Of a DNA stretch of 64,000 nt, positions 22,262-34,705 are shown one piece after another. Within the stretch, counting starts at the first letter, position 1, and every line of letters begins with the position of its first letter. Under the pieces are notes generated by a model that was not told the DNA's origin, searched no databases, and worked only from the letters and a program-made list of their open reading frames with translations. The translations under genes and the position numbers were made by a program. This stretch comes from Isoetes taiwanensis (lineage: Eukaryota; Streptophyta; Lycopodiopsida; Isoetales; Isoetaceae), in assembly GCA_021234155.1 (NCBI GenBank), contig JAJEKV010000259.1, forward strand, positions 310,001 through 374,000, given 5' to 3'.

Positions 22262-23953
22262 ATATCGCCGTAAGAATCGTCTTTTTTTATCAATTCATAT
22301 GCCTTCTATACCCCCCGTGTTCTAGCTTGCGGGTATTATGGAATTCATACAGAATCTCTTTTCTAAGATTCTCTACCAAGGGTACATATATTCACTCCTT
22401 ATAAAACCATAGATTATCATTCTGCGCCCAAAAAAAACCCTCTCTTTTAGTTGGATCTTGGTCCTTCTTATACATATTTATTGGAAACGGTCCCATTCTA
22501 AAGATAACATTCCATTGATATACTTTATTAGGAAAGAGCATCTACAATTGGGTTGTCTTGCGGGGGGTATGTTGAATTTCAAAGTGAAATTCATGTAAGA
22601 AGTCCAACCATTGTGCTTGTTTGGGACTTATCTCGCTTGATTTTGCAAAACTTTTAACCTGCTTATGATCTATAAACGCTATAAACTTGTGTGGCTCTTT
22701 ATTGATCCCCGACCTCAAAAGGTGCCGCCAAGTTTTTAAGGCATGAACTATGGCTAACAACTCGTTCATAAGTGGCATAGTTCGTTCTTCTTAGCTGGAT
22801 TTAACTTACGACTTTCATAAGCCACACACATGCCCTTGTTGCATAATAACTGCTCCCAGAGCTTGTCCACATGCATCAATGTACACTTCAAAGGGCATAT
22901 TTAAATCCAAAATCCTGAGAATTGGTTCATTTGAGAGTAGAACCTTTATTTGTCCAAAGGCTCTCTTTTGCTCTTCCCCCCATAATAATTTTTGTCCCTT
23001 CTTAAGTAAATTCGTAAGGGGTGCAACTACCTTCGAAAATATAGGAACGAATTTCATAATAAGTGGCTAAGCCTAGAAAGCTTCTCACATATGGCACGTC
23101 TACTAGTTGCTGTCATTCTTTTATGGCTCGTACTTTATCTAGATCTGGGGCTAAGCCCTTATCTGAGACAACGTGTCCAAGATATGCCACTTGTTTCTTT
23201 AAGAACTCACACTTAGATTATTTCACAAAAGTCGTCTCCTGAGCAATAACAATACTTTCTCCAAATGCTCTAAGTGCTCTTCCCTACTCTTTGAGTAGAT
23301 CAAGATATCATCCAAAAATATTTGGACGAACTCATCTAAATACCCCTGAAACGCATAATTCATTAATCGCGTAAATGTGGTTGGATCATTCATCAAGTCA
23401 AAGGGCATAACTATAAATTCATTGATACAAGAAGCCGTCTTTGGCTCATCCTCTTCCCGAATGCTAATTTGATGATATCCACTTCGTAGATCGATTCTAG
23501 AGAAGTATTTTGCTCCTACTAATCGGTCCATGATATTAACGAGTCTGGGCATTGGGTAACGATCTTTGATCATGGCTTTATTTAAGAACCTATAGTCAAT
23601 ACATATGCGCATGTTTCCATCTTTTTTTTTTTTTTACAAGGATCACAGATATACCCCAATGGTGACTTACTAGGTCCTAAGAAACCCTTTTGGAGTAGGT
23701 CTTGAATTTGTTTCTTGACCTCTTCTTGCTCCAAGGGATTAAATCAGATGGTGCCCTCGGCCACGGGCTTAGTTATTCTATCTCATGGGAGATTTTCAGA
23801 ACGCACTCCCTTTGGAAGTTCATCTAGGAACACATCCCTGTGCTTATTACGCAAACTCTCAAGTTTGTTGTCCTTATCTACAACATTTATCTGCATGGAA
23901 GAATCACAGATCTGGACAAATAAAACGAAAACTTATACAGTTTTCTTATTTAG
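22262..23953 (-). pseudogene. Gypsy pol fragment, unit 3
   Basis: RT is open at 23223-23612 (129 codons, ends in FLDDILIYSKS...LLRRRLL). RT connection with PFEVYIDACGQALGAVIMQ is at 22815-23057, and RNase H at 22542-22778. RNase H loses its frame at HTPRKTTQL because of a change in the TCTTTTCTGGGGG stretch (TCTTGCGGGGGG). The poly(T) after the RT N-terminus is two to three bases longer than in the neighbours. Confidence 0.85.
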
Positions 23954-24658
23954 TTTTTTTTTTTTTTTTTTTATAGTGTAGTGATAATGCGTTAAAACTT
24001 TATTGTAAAGACTTAAAGCCCTGACCTTCCATCCAACCAAGACGCTTTACTAACACACAAGCTTTTTTAATGTGACTCAAACCCCGACCTTCCATCCAAC
24101 CAAGACGCTTACCAACATACAAGCTTTCTTTAATGTGATGTATATGTCCTCTATACTTGTACCATCTAGGACTCGCCTTTTGAAGTTCATCTAGGAACAC
24201 ATCCCCGTGCTTATCAAGCAAACTCTCAAGTTTGTTGTCCTTATCTACAACATTTATCCGCATGGAAGAATCACAGACGGACAAATAAAACGAAAACTTA
24301 TACGATTTTTCTTATTTTTTTTTTTTTTTTTTAGTGTCACATACGTTAAAACTTTATTGTAAAGACTCAAAGCCTGACCTTCCATCCAACCAAGACTTTA
24401 TTGTAAAGACTCAAAGCCTGACCTTCCATCCAACCAAGACGCTTACTAACACACAAGCTTTCTTTAATACACAAGCTTTCTTTAATGTGACTCAAACCCT
24501 GACCTTCCATCCAACCAAGACGTTTACCAACATATAAGCTTTCTCTAATGTGATGTATATGTCCTCTATACTTGTACCACCTTTCCAAAGATATGGATTT
24601 TCACAGCTTGACATACTTGGCAGTGCGTTACATAAGACATTACATCTTGTCTCATATC

Positions 24659-25193
24659 TGTCATATTTAAGGGTCTGAACGGGACTTGAACCCACTACCT
24701 CTGGAGTGGTAGCCGTGCATCCTAACCAAAAAGGCCACGATGATTTGGATGAAACCGAATCACACGCCTGCACGATGGTTAATCATCACACTATCCTTCC
24801 CTCAAGGCCCCCTCCTTGAAGGCTTGCAATGTGGGGAATTTGGGAAGGACTGAAATCAAGGTGTGACGACAACCATCCGGAGGGACTGAAATCAAGGTGT
24901 GACAACAAACATCGGGGGAACTTGGGGCGGACTGAAATCAAGGTGTGACGACAACCATCTGGAGGGACTGAAATCAAGGTGTGACGACAACAATTTGGAA
25001 GCCCCAACCCTATTACAGGTTGCCCACACCACTAGGGCATGAGTTATCCAAATCATACTGCCATATTTAAGGGTCTGAACGGGACTTGAACCCACTACCT
25101 CTGGAGTGGTAGCTGTGCATCCTAACCGAAAAGGCCACGATGATTTGGATGAAATCGAATCACATGCTCCAGACCTGATGGTTAATCGTCACA
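24659..25193 (-). mobile_element. TRIM-like element, unit 4
   Basis: LTRs are 24659-24790 and 25059-25193, with ATATC flanks (24654-24658 and 25194-25198). The left LTR is short by three bases around CACGCCTGCACGATGG. All four interior subrepeats are present. Confidence 0.8.
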
Positions 25194-26884
25194 ATATCAA
25201 GCCAGAAGAATCGTCTTTTTTTATCAATTCATATGCCTTCTATACCCCGTGTTCTAGCTTGCGGGTATTATGGAATTCATGAGAATCTCTTTTCTAAGAT
25301 TCTCTACCAAGGGTACATATATTCACTCCTTATAAAACCATAGATTATCATTCTGCGCCAAAAAAACCCTCTCTTTTAGTTGGATCTTGGTCCTTCTTAT
25401 ACATATTTATTGGAAACGGTCCAATTCTAAAGATAACATTCCATTGATATACTTTATTCGGGAAAGAGCATCTACAATTGGGTTGTCTTTTCTGGGGGTA
25501 TGTTGAATTTCAAAGTGAAATTCATGTAAGAAGTCCAACCATTGTGCTTGTTTGGGACTTATCTCTGCTTGATTTTGCAAAACTTTTAACTGTTTATGAT
25601 CTATAAACGCTTATAAACTTGTGTGGCTCTTTATTGATCCCCCGACCTCAAAAGGTGCCGCCAAGTTTTTAAGGCATGAACTATGGCTAACAACTCGTTC
25701 ATAAGTGGCATAGTTCGTTCTTCTTAGCTGGATTTAACTTACGACTTTCATAAGCCGCACACATGCCCTTGTTGCATAATAACTGCTCCCAGAGCTTGTC
25801 CACATGCGTCAATGTACACTTCAAAGGGCATATTTAAATCCAAAATCCTGAGAATTGGTTCATTTGAGAGTAGAACCTTTATTTGTCCAAAGGCTCTCTT
25901 TTGCTCTTCCCCCCATAATAATTTTTGTCCCTTCTTAAGTAAATTCGTAAGGGGTGCAACTACCTTTGAAAATATAGGAACGAATTTCATAATAAGTGGC
26001 TAAGCCTAGAAAGCTTCTCACATATGGCACATCTACTAGTTGCTGTCATTCTTTTATGGCTCGTACTTTATCTAGATCTGGGGCTAAGCCCTTATCTGAG
26101 ACAACGTGTCCAAGATATGCCACTTGTTTCTTTAAGAACTCACACTTAGATTATTTCACAAAAAGCTGTCTCCCGGAGCAATAACAATACTTTCTCCAAA
26201 TGCTCTAAGTGCTCTTCCCTACTCTTTGAGTAGATCAAGATATCATCCAAAAATATTTGGACGAACTCATCTAAATACCCCTGAAACGCATAATTCATTA
26301 ATCGCGTAAATGTGGTTGGATCATTCATCTCATCAAAGGGCATAACTATAAATTCATTGATACAAGAAGCCGTCTTTGGCTCATCCTCTTCCCGAATGCT
26401 AATTTGATGATATCCACTTCGTAGATCGATTCTAGAGAAGTATTTTGCTCCTACTAATCGGTCCATGATATTAACGAGTCTGGGCATTGGGTAACGATCT
26501 TTGATCATGGCTTTATTTAAGAACCTATAGTCAATACATATGCGCATGTTTCCATCTTTTTTTTTTTACAAGGATCACAGATACCCCCAATGGTGACTTA
26601 CTAGGTCCTAAGAAACCCTTTTGGAGTAGGTCTTGAATTTGTTTCTTGACCTCTTCTTGCTCCAAGGGATTAAATCTGTATGGTGCCCTGGCTACTGGCT
26701 TAGTTATTCTATCTCATGGGAGATTTCTGAATGCGGCACTCCTTTGGAAGTTCATCTAGGAACACATCCCTGTGCTTATTACGCAAACTCTCAAGTTTGT
26801 TGTCCTTATCTACAACATTTATCTGCATGGAAGAATCACAGATCTGGACAAATAAAACGAAAACTTATACAGTTTTCTTATTTA
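25194..26884 (-). pseudogene. Gypsy pol fragment, unit 4
   Basis: RT is open for 133 codons (26146-26547), with the variant MPFDEMNDPTTF (DNA CATCTCATC) that also marks units 5, 8 and 11. The connection region is intact at 25748-25990. RNase H is interrupted by an extra base in CGCTTATAAAC and another in CCCCCGACC. Confidence 0.85.
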
Positions 26885-27948
26885 GTTTTTTTTTTTTTTT
26901 TTTTTTATAGTGTCGCATACGTTAAAACTTTATTGTAAAGACTTAAAGCCTGACCTTCCATCCAACCAAGACGCTTACTAACACACAAGCTTTCTTTAAT
27001 GTGACTCAAACCATGACCTTCCATCCAACCAAGACGCTTACCAACATACAAGCTTTCTTTAATGTGATGTATATGTCCTCTATACTTGTACCATCTAGGA
27101 CTCTGCCTTTGGAAGTTCATCTAGGAACACATCCCGTGCTTATCAAGCAAACTCTCAAGTTTGTTGTCCTTATCTACAACATTTATTATGCATGGAAGAA
27201 TCACGGATCACGGACAAATAAAAGCGAAAACTTATCTGAGTTTTCTTATTTAGTTTTTTTTTTTTTTTTTTATAGTGTCGCATACGTTAAAACTTTATTG
27301 TAAAGACTTAAAGCCTGACCTTCCATCCAACCAAGACGCTTACTAACACACAAGCTTTCTTTAATGTGACTCAAACCCTGACCTTCCATCCAACCAAGAC
27401 GCTTACCAACATACAAGCTTTCTTTAATGTGATGTATATGTCCTCTATACTTGTACCATCTAGGACTCTGCCTTTGGAAGTTCATCTAGGAACACATCCC
27501 TGTGCTTATCAAGCAAACTCTCAAGTTTGTTGTCCTTATCTACAACATTTATCTGCATGGAAGAATCACAGATCTGGACAAATAAAACGAAAACTTATAC
27601 AGTTTTCTTTTTTATTTTTTTTTTTTTAGTGTCACATACGTTAAAAACTTTATTGTAAAGACTCAAAGCCTGACCTTCCATCCAACCAAGACTTTATTGT
27701 AAAGACTCAAAGCCTGACCTTCCATCCAACCAAGACGCTTACTAACACACAAGCTTTCTTTAATACACAAGCATTCTTTAATGTGACTCAAACCCTGACC
27801 TTCCATCCAACCAAGACGTTTACCAACATATAAGCTTTCTCTAATGTGATGTATATGTCCTTTGTACCACCTTTCCAAAGATATGGATTTTCACAGCTTG
27901 ACATACTTGGCAGTGCGTTACATAAGACATTACATCTTGTCTCATATC
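26885..27948 (-). repeat. Expanded cassette block of unit 4 (three subrepeats)
   Basis: The 365-bp cassette-linker subrepeat is present one extra time. Poly(T) runs at about 26887-26906, 27255-27271 and 27613-27627 are each followed by TAGTGTCRCATACGTTAAAA and the TTTATTGTAAAG cassette. The second linker piece (27120-27250) has small indels (ATTATGCATGG, CACGGATCACGG, AAAGCG) compared with the first and third. Confidence 0.85.
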
Positions 27949-28486
27949 TGTCATATTTAAGGGTCTGAACGGGACTTGAACCCACTACCTCTGGAGTGGT
28001 AGCCGTGCATCCTAACCAAAAAGGCCACGATGATTTGGATGAAACCGAATCACACGCTCCAGACCTGATGGTTAATCATCACACTATCCTTCCCTCAAGG
28101 CCCCCCTCCTTGAAGGCTTGCAACAGGGGGAATTTGGGGCGGACTGAAATCAAGGTGTGACGACAACCATCTGGAGGGACTGAAATCAAGGTGTGACAAC
28201 AAACATCGGGGAACTTGGGGCGGACTGAAATCAAGGTGTGACGACAACCATCTGGAGGGACTGAAATCAAGGTGTGACGACAACCATTTGGAAGCCCCAA
28301 CCCTATTACAGGTTGCCCACACCACTAGGGCATGAGTTATCCAAATCATACTGCCATATTTAAGGGTCTGAACGGGACTTGAACCCACTACCTCTGGAGT
28401 GGTAGCTGTGCATCCTAACCGAAAAGGCCACGATGATTTGGATGAAATCGAATCACACGCTCCAGACCTGATGGTTAATCGTCACA
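27949..28486 (-). mobile_element. TRIM-like element, unit 5
   Basis: LTRs are 27949-28083 and 28352-28486, both 135 bp, with intact ATATC flanks. The four interior subrepeats include the ACAACAAACATCGGGG variant shared by most units. Confidence 0.82.
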
Positions 28487-30206
28487 ATATCAAGCCAGAA
28501 GAATCGTCTTTTTTTATCAATTCATATGCCTTCTATACCCCCCCCGTGTTCTAGCTTGCGGGTATTATGGAATTCATACAGAATCTCTTTCCTAAGATTC
28601 TCTACCAAGGGTACATATATTCACTCCTTATAAAACCATAGATTATCATTCTGCGCCCAAAAAAAACCCTCTCTTTTAGTTGGATCTTGGTCCTTCTTAT
28701 ACATATTTATTGGAAACGGTCCAATTCTAAAGATAACATTCCATTGATATACTTTATTCGGGAAAGAGCATCTACAATTGGGTTGTCTTTTCTGGGGGTA
28801 TGTTGAATTTCAAAGTGAAATTCATGTAAGAAGTCCAACCATTGTGCTTGTTTGGGACTTATCTCTGCTTGATTTTGCAAAACTTTTAACTGTTTATGAT
28901 CTATAAACGCTATAAACTTGTGTGGCTCTTTATTGATCCCCGACCTCAAAAGGTGCCGCCAAGTTTTTAAGGCATGAACTATGGCTAACAACTTTCGTTC
29001 ATAAGTGGCATAGTTCGTTCTTCTTAATTTTTGGATTTAACTTTACGACTTTCATAAGCCACACACATGCCCTTGTTGCATAATAACTGCTCCCAGAGCT
29101 TGTCCACATGCGTCAATGTACACTTCAAAGGGCATATTTAAATCCAAAATCCTGAGAATTGGTTCATTTGAGAGTAGAACCTTTATTTGTCCAAAGGCTC
29201 TCTTTTGCTCTTCCCCCCATAATAATTTTTGTCCCTTCTTAAGTAAATTCGTAAGGGGGTGCAACTACCTTTGAAAATATAGGAGCGAATTTCATAATAA
29301 GTGGCTAAGCCTAGAAAGCTTCTCACATATGGCACATCTACTAGTTCTTTGTCATTCATTCTTTTATGGCTCGTAATTTATCTAGATCTGGGGGGCTAAG
29401 CCCTTATACGAGACAACGTGTCCAAGATATGCCACTTGTTTCTTTAAGAACTCACACTTAGATTATTTCACAAAAGCTGTCTCCGGAGCAATAACAATAC
29501 TTTCTCCAAATGCTCTAAGTGCTCTTCCCTACTCTTTGAGTAGATCAAGATATCATCAAAAATATTTGGGACGAACTCATCTAAATACCCCTGAAACGCA
29601 TAATTCATTAATCGGCGTAAATGTGGTTGGATCATTCATCTCGTCAAAGGGCATAACTATAAATTCATTGATACAAGAAGCCGTCTTTGGCTCATCCTCT
29701 TCCGAATGCTAATTTGATGATATCCACTTAGTAGATCGATTCTAGAGAAGTATTTTGCTCCTACTAATCGGTCCATGATATTAACGAAGTCCGGGCATTG
29801 GGTAGCGATCTTTGATCATGGCTTTATTTAAGAACCTATAGTCAATATATATCGCATGTTTCCATCTTTTTTTTTTTTTTTACAAGGATCACAGATACCC
29901 CCAATGGTGACTTACTACTAGGTCCTAAGAAACCCTTTTGGAGTAGGTCTTGAATTTGTTTCTTGACCTCTTCTTGCTCCAAGGGATTAAATCAGTATGG
30001 TGCCCCCAAGCTGCTGGCTTAGTTATTCTATCTCATGGGAGATTTCTCGTAACGGCACTCCCTTTGGAAGTTCATCTAGGAACACATCCCTGTGCTTATT
30101 ACGCAAACTCTCAAGTTTGTTGTCCTTATCTACAACATTTATCTGCATGGAAGAATCACAGATCTGGACAAATAAAACGAAAACTTATACAGTTTTCTTA
30201 TTTAGT
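28487..30206 (-). pseudogene. Gypsy pol fragment, unit 5
   Basis: RNase H is open at 28707-28991 and the connection region at 29052-29264. RT (about 29480-29860) carries several one- or two-base indels (GGGGGGCTAAGC, CATCAAAAATATTTGGG, GAAGTCCGGGC), so no long frame remains. It carries the CATCTCGTC marker shared with units 8 and 11. Confidence 0.82.
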
Positions 30207-30422
30207 TTTTCTTTTTTTTTTTTTATAGTGTCGCGTACGTTAAAACTTTATTGTAAAGACTTAAAGCCTGACCTTCCATCCAACCAAGACGCTTACTAAC
30301 ACACAAGCTTTCTTTAATGTGACTCAAACCCTGACCTTCCATCCAACCAAGACGCTTACCAACATACAAGCTTTCTTTAATGTGATGTATATGTCCTCTA
30401 TACTTGTACCATCTAGGACTCT

Positions 30423-30743
30423 GGGTAAAAGCATGCTACGGTGTACCACTTTTGGAACCCTCAAAAGTACCTACACTGGGTACTTTTAAAACTGGTACTT
30501 TCTATTTTTTCTTTCCATTAAAATCAATCGAAATTTTTTGAATTGAAGTTCAATACATGTCAATGTATAGTATTAGAGGATAACAATACTATTAGAGACT
30601 ATTATAAATGAATTAACTCTCAAACTTATTATTTATTGCAGCATTTATGCAAGTTCCCAGTACCCAGTGCTGGGTACTTTTCTGGGTAGTTTTGCACTCC
30701 CTAAAAAGTACTTTAGATGGTACACCCTAGCATGCTTTCACCC
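30423..30743. mobile_element. 321-bp MITE between units 5 and 6
   Basis: The insertion interrupts the cassette sequence GGACTCTGCC. Its ends are inverted: GGGTAAAAGCATGCTA at the left and the complement of TAGCATGCTTTCACCC at the right, and the pairing extends for 26 bases with two mismatches. TCT at 30420-30422 and 30744-30746 is a 3-bp target duplication. There is no ORF. Inner parts of the arms (repeated GGTACTTTT words) also pair imperfectly. A 3-bp duplication would fit a PIF/Harbinger-like or CACTA-like MITE, but TCT is not the usual TWA, so the superfamily is open. No other unit has it. Confidence 0.85.
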
Positions 30744-31225
30744 TCTGCCTTTGGAAGTTCATCTAGGAACACGTCCCTGTGCTTATCAAGCAAACTCTCA
30801 AGTTTGTTGTCCTTATCTACAACATTTATCTGCATGGAAGAATCACAGATCTGGACAAATAAAACGAAAACTTATACAGTTTTCTTATTTTTTTTTTTTT
30901 TTTTTAGTGTCACATACGTTAAAACTTTATTGTAAAGACTCAAAGCCTGACCTTCCATCCAACCAAGACTTTATTGTAAAGACTCAAAGCCTGACCTTCC
31001 ATCCAACCAAGACGCTTACTAACACACAAGCTTTCTTTAATACACAAGCTTTCTTTAATGTGACTCAAACCCTGACCTTCCATCCAACCAAGACGTTTAC
31101 CAACATATAAGCTTTCTCTAATGTGATGTATATGTCCTTTGTACCACCTTTCCAAAGATATGGATTTTCACAGCTTGACATACTTGGCAGTGCGTTACAT
31201 AAGACATTACATCTTGTCTCATATC

Positions 31226-31760
31226 TGTCATATTTAAGGGTCTGAACGGGACTTGAACCCACTACCTCTGGAGTGGTAGCCGTGCATCCTAACCTAAAAG
31301 GCCACGATGATTTGGATGAAACCGAATCCTGCGCTCTCCACTGATGGTTAATCATCACACTATCCTTCCCTCAAGGCCCCCCTCCTTGAAGGCTTGCAAA
31401 GGGGGAATTTGGGGCGGACTGAAATCAAGGTGTGGCGACAACCATCCGGAGGGACTGAAATCAAGGTGTGACAACAAACATCTGGGAACTTGGGGCGGAC
31501 TGAAATCAAGGTGTGGCGACAACCATCGGAGGGATGAAATCAAGGTGTGGCGACAACCATTTGGAAGCCCCAACCCTATTACGGGTTGCCCACACCACTG
31601 GGGCATGAGTTATCCAAATCATACCGCCATATTTAAAAGGGTGCGAGCGGGACTTGAACCCACTACCTCTGGAGTGGTAGCCGTGCATCCTAACCGAAAA
31701 GGCCACGATGATTTGGATGAAATCGAATCACACGCTCGGACACGATGGTTAATCGTCACA
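31226..31760 (-). mobile_element. TRIM-like element, unit 6
   Basis: LTRs are 31226-31359 and about 31625-31760, with ATATC flanks (31221-31225 and 31761-31765). The right LTR begins CGCCAT where other units read TGCCAT. From here to about 43.2 kb many CHG/CG sites differ from the consensus, for example GTGTGGCGACA for GTGTGACGACA and GGGTGCGAGCGGG for GGGTCTGAACGGG. Confidence 0.78.
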
Positions 31761-33455
31761 ATATCAAGCGGAAGAATCGTCTTTTTTTATCAATTCATAT
31801 GCCTTCTATACCCCCAGGTGTTCTAGCTTGCGGGTATTATGGAATTCATCTGAGAATCTCTTTTCTAAGATTCTCTACCAAGGGTACATATATTCACTCC
31901 TTATAAAACCATAGATTATAATTCTGCCCAAAAAAACCCTCTCTTTTAGTTGGATCTTGGTCCTTCTTATACATATTTATTGAAAGCGGTCCAATTCTAA
32001 AGATAACATTCCATTGATATACTTTATTAGGGAAAGAGCATCTACAATTGGGTTGTCTTTTTTTAAGGGGGTATGTTGAATTTCAAAGTGAAATTCATGT
32101 AAGAAGTCCAACCATTGTGCTTGTTTGGGACTTATCTACGCTTGATTTTGCAAAACTTTTTAACTGTTTATGATCTATAAACGCTATAAACTTGTGTGGC
32201 TCTTTATTGATCCCCGACCTCAAAGGTGCCGCCAAGTTTTTTAAGGCATGAACTATGGCTAACAACTTCGTTCATAAGTGGCATAGTTCGTTCTTCTTAG
32301 CTGGATTTAACTTACGACTTTCATAAGCCACACACATGCCCTTGTTGCATAATAACTGCTCCCAGAGCTTGTCCACATGCGTCAATGTACACTTCAAAGG
32401 GCATATTTAAATCCAAAATCCACGAGAATTGGTTCATTTGAGAGTAGAACCTTTATTTGTCCAAAGGCTCTCTTTTGCTCTTCCCCCCATAATAATTTTT
32501 GTCCCTTCTTAAGTAAATTCGTAAGGGGTGCAACTACCTTTGAAAATATAGGAACGAATTTCATAATAAGTGGCTAAGCCTAGAAAGCTTCTCACATATG
32601 GCACGTCTACTAGTTGCTGTCATTCTTTTATGGCTCGTACTTTATCTAGATCTGGGGCTAAGCCCTTATCTGAGACAACGTGTCCAAGATATGCCACTTG
32701 TTTCTTTAAGAACTCACACTTAGATTATTTCACAAAAAGCTGTCTCCCGGAGCAATAACAATACTTTCTCCAAATGCTCTAAGTGCTCTTCCCTACTCTT
32801 TGAGTAGATCAAGATATCATCCAAAAATATTTGGACGAACTCATCTAAATACCCCTGAAACGCATAATTCATTAATCGCGTAAATGTGATTCATCAAGTC
32901 AAAGGGCATAACTATAAATTCATTGATACAAGAAGCCGTCTTTGGCTCATCCTCTTCCCCAATGCTAATTTGATGATATCCACTTCGTAGATCGATTTTA
33001 GAGAAGTATTTTGCTCCTACTAATCGGTCCATGATATTAACGAGTCTGGGCATTGGGTAACGATCTTTGATCATGGCTTTATTTAAGAACCTATAGTCAA
33101 TACATATGCGCATGTTTCCATCTTTTTTTTTTTACAAGGATCACAGATACCCCCAATGGTGACTTACTAGGTCCTAAGAAACCCTTTTGGAGTAGGTCTT
33201 GAATTTGTTTCTTGACCTCTTCTTGCTCCAAGGGATTAAATCTGTATGGTGCCCTGGCTACTGGCTTAGTTATTCTATCTCATGGGAGATTTCTCGTAAC
33301 GGCACTCCCTTTGGAAGTTCATCTAGGAACACATCCCTGTGCTTATTACGCAAACTCTCAAGTTTGTTGTCCTTATCTACAACATTTATCTGCATGGAAG
33401 AATCACAGATCACGGACAAATAAAGCGAAAACTTATCTGAGTTTTTCTTATTTAG
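31761..33455 (-). pseudogene. Gypsy pol fragment, unit 6
   Basis: RT fingers are open at 32841-33113 but end in LMNHIYAINELC, because a 10-bp deletion (GTTGGATCAT missing near 32888) shifts the frame. Units 9 and 12 carry the same deletion. RNase H is broken by extra T bases (TTTTTTAAGGGGG and AACTTTTTAAC). Confidence 0.83.
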
Positions 33456-34159
33456 TTTTTTTTTTTTTTTTTTTTTTATAGTGTCGCATGCGTTAAAACT
33501 TTATTGTAAAGACTTAAAGCGACCTTCCATCCAACCAAGGCGCTTACTAACACACAAGCTTTCTTTAATGTGACTCAAACCACGACCTTCCATCCAACCA
33601 AGGCGCTTACCAACATACAAGCTTTCTTTAATGTGATGTATATGTCCTCTATACTTGTACCATCTAGGACTACGCCTTTGGAAGTTCATCTAGGAACACA
33701 TCCCTGTGCTTATCAAGCAAACTCTCAAGTTTGTTGTCCTTATCTACAACATTTATCTGCATGGAAGAATCACAGATCTGGACAAATAAAACGAAAACTT
33801 ATACAGTTTTCTTATTTAGTTTTTTTTTTTTTTTAGTGTCACATACGTTAAAAATTTATTGTAAAGACTCAAAGCCTGACCTTCCATCCAACCAAGACTT
33901 TATTGTAAAGACTCAAAGCGACCTTCCATCCAACCAAGGCGGCTTACTAACACACAAGCTTTCTTTAATACACAAGCTTTCTTTAATGTGACTCAAACCC
34001 TGACCTTCCATCCAACCAAGACGTTTACCAACATATAAGCTTTCTCTAATGTGATGTATATGTCCTCTATACTTGTACCACCTTTCCAAAGATATGGATT
34101 TTCACAGCTTGACATACTTGGCAGTGCGTTACATAAGACATTACATCTTGTCTCATATC

Positions 34160-34705
34160 TGTCATATTTAAGGGTCTGAACGGGACTTGAACCCACTACC
34201 TGCAGGTGGTAGCCGTGCATCCTAACCAAAAAGGCCACGATGATTTGGATGAAACCGAATCACACGCTCCAGACCTGATGGTTAATCATCACACTATCCT
34301 TTCCTCAAGGCCCCCCTCCTTGAAGGCTTGCAACAGGGGGAATTTGGGGCGGACTGAAATCAAGGTGTGGCGACAACCATCGGACGGGGACTGAAATCAA
34401 GGTGTGACAACAAACATCGGGGAACTGGGGGGACTGAAATGTCAAGGTGTGGCGACAACCATCACGGAGGGACTGAAATCAAGGTGTGGCGACAACCATT
34501 TGGAAGCCCCAACCCTATTACTGAGTTGCCCACACCACTAGGGCATGAGTTATCCAAATCATGCCGCCATATTTAAGGGTGCGAGCGGGACTTGAACCCA
34601 CTACCTGCACTGGGTGGTAGGCGTGCATCCTAACCGAAAAGGCCGCGATGATTTGGATGAAATCGAATCACATCCTGCGCTCGGACACGATGGTTAATCG
34701 TCACA
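34160..34705 (-). mobile_element. TRIM-like element, unit 7
   Basis: LTRs are 34160-34293 and about 34564-34705. The left flank ATATC is intact. The element is about ten bases longer than the reference because of small insertions at CTG/CAG-type sites (for example CATCACGGAGG and ACCTGCACTGGGTGG). Confidence 0.75.

Noticed and set aside
31344-31826. 160-codon plus-strand ORF across the unit 6 TRIM
   Set aside because: It is antisense to the element and made of the interior subrepeats; absent as a conserved frame in other units.
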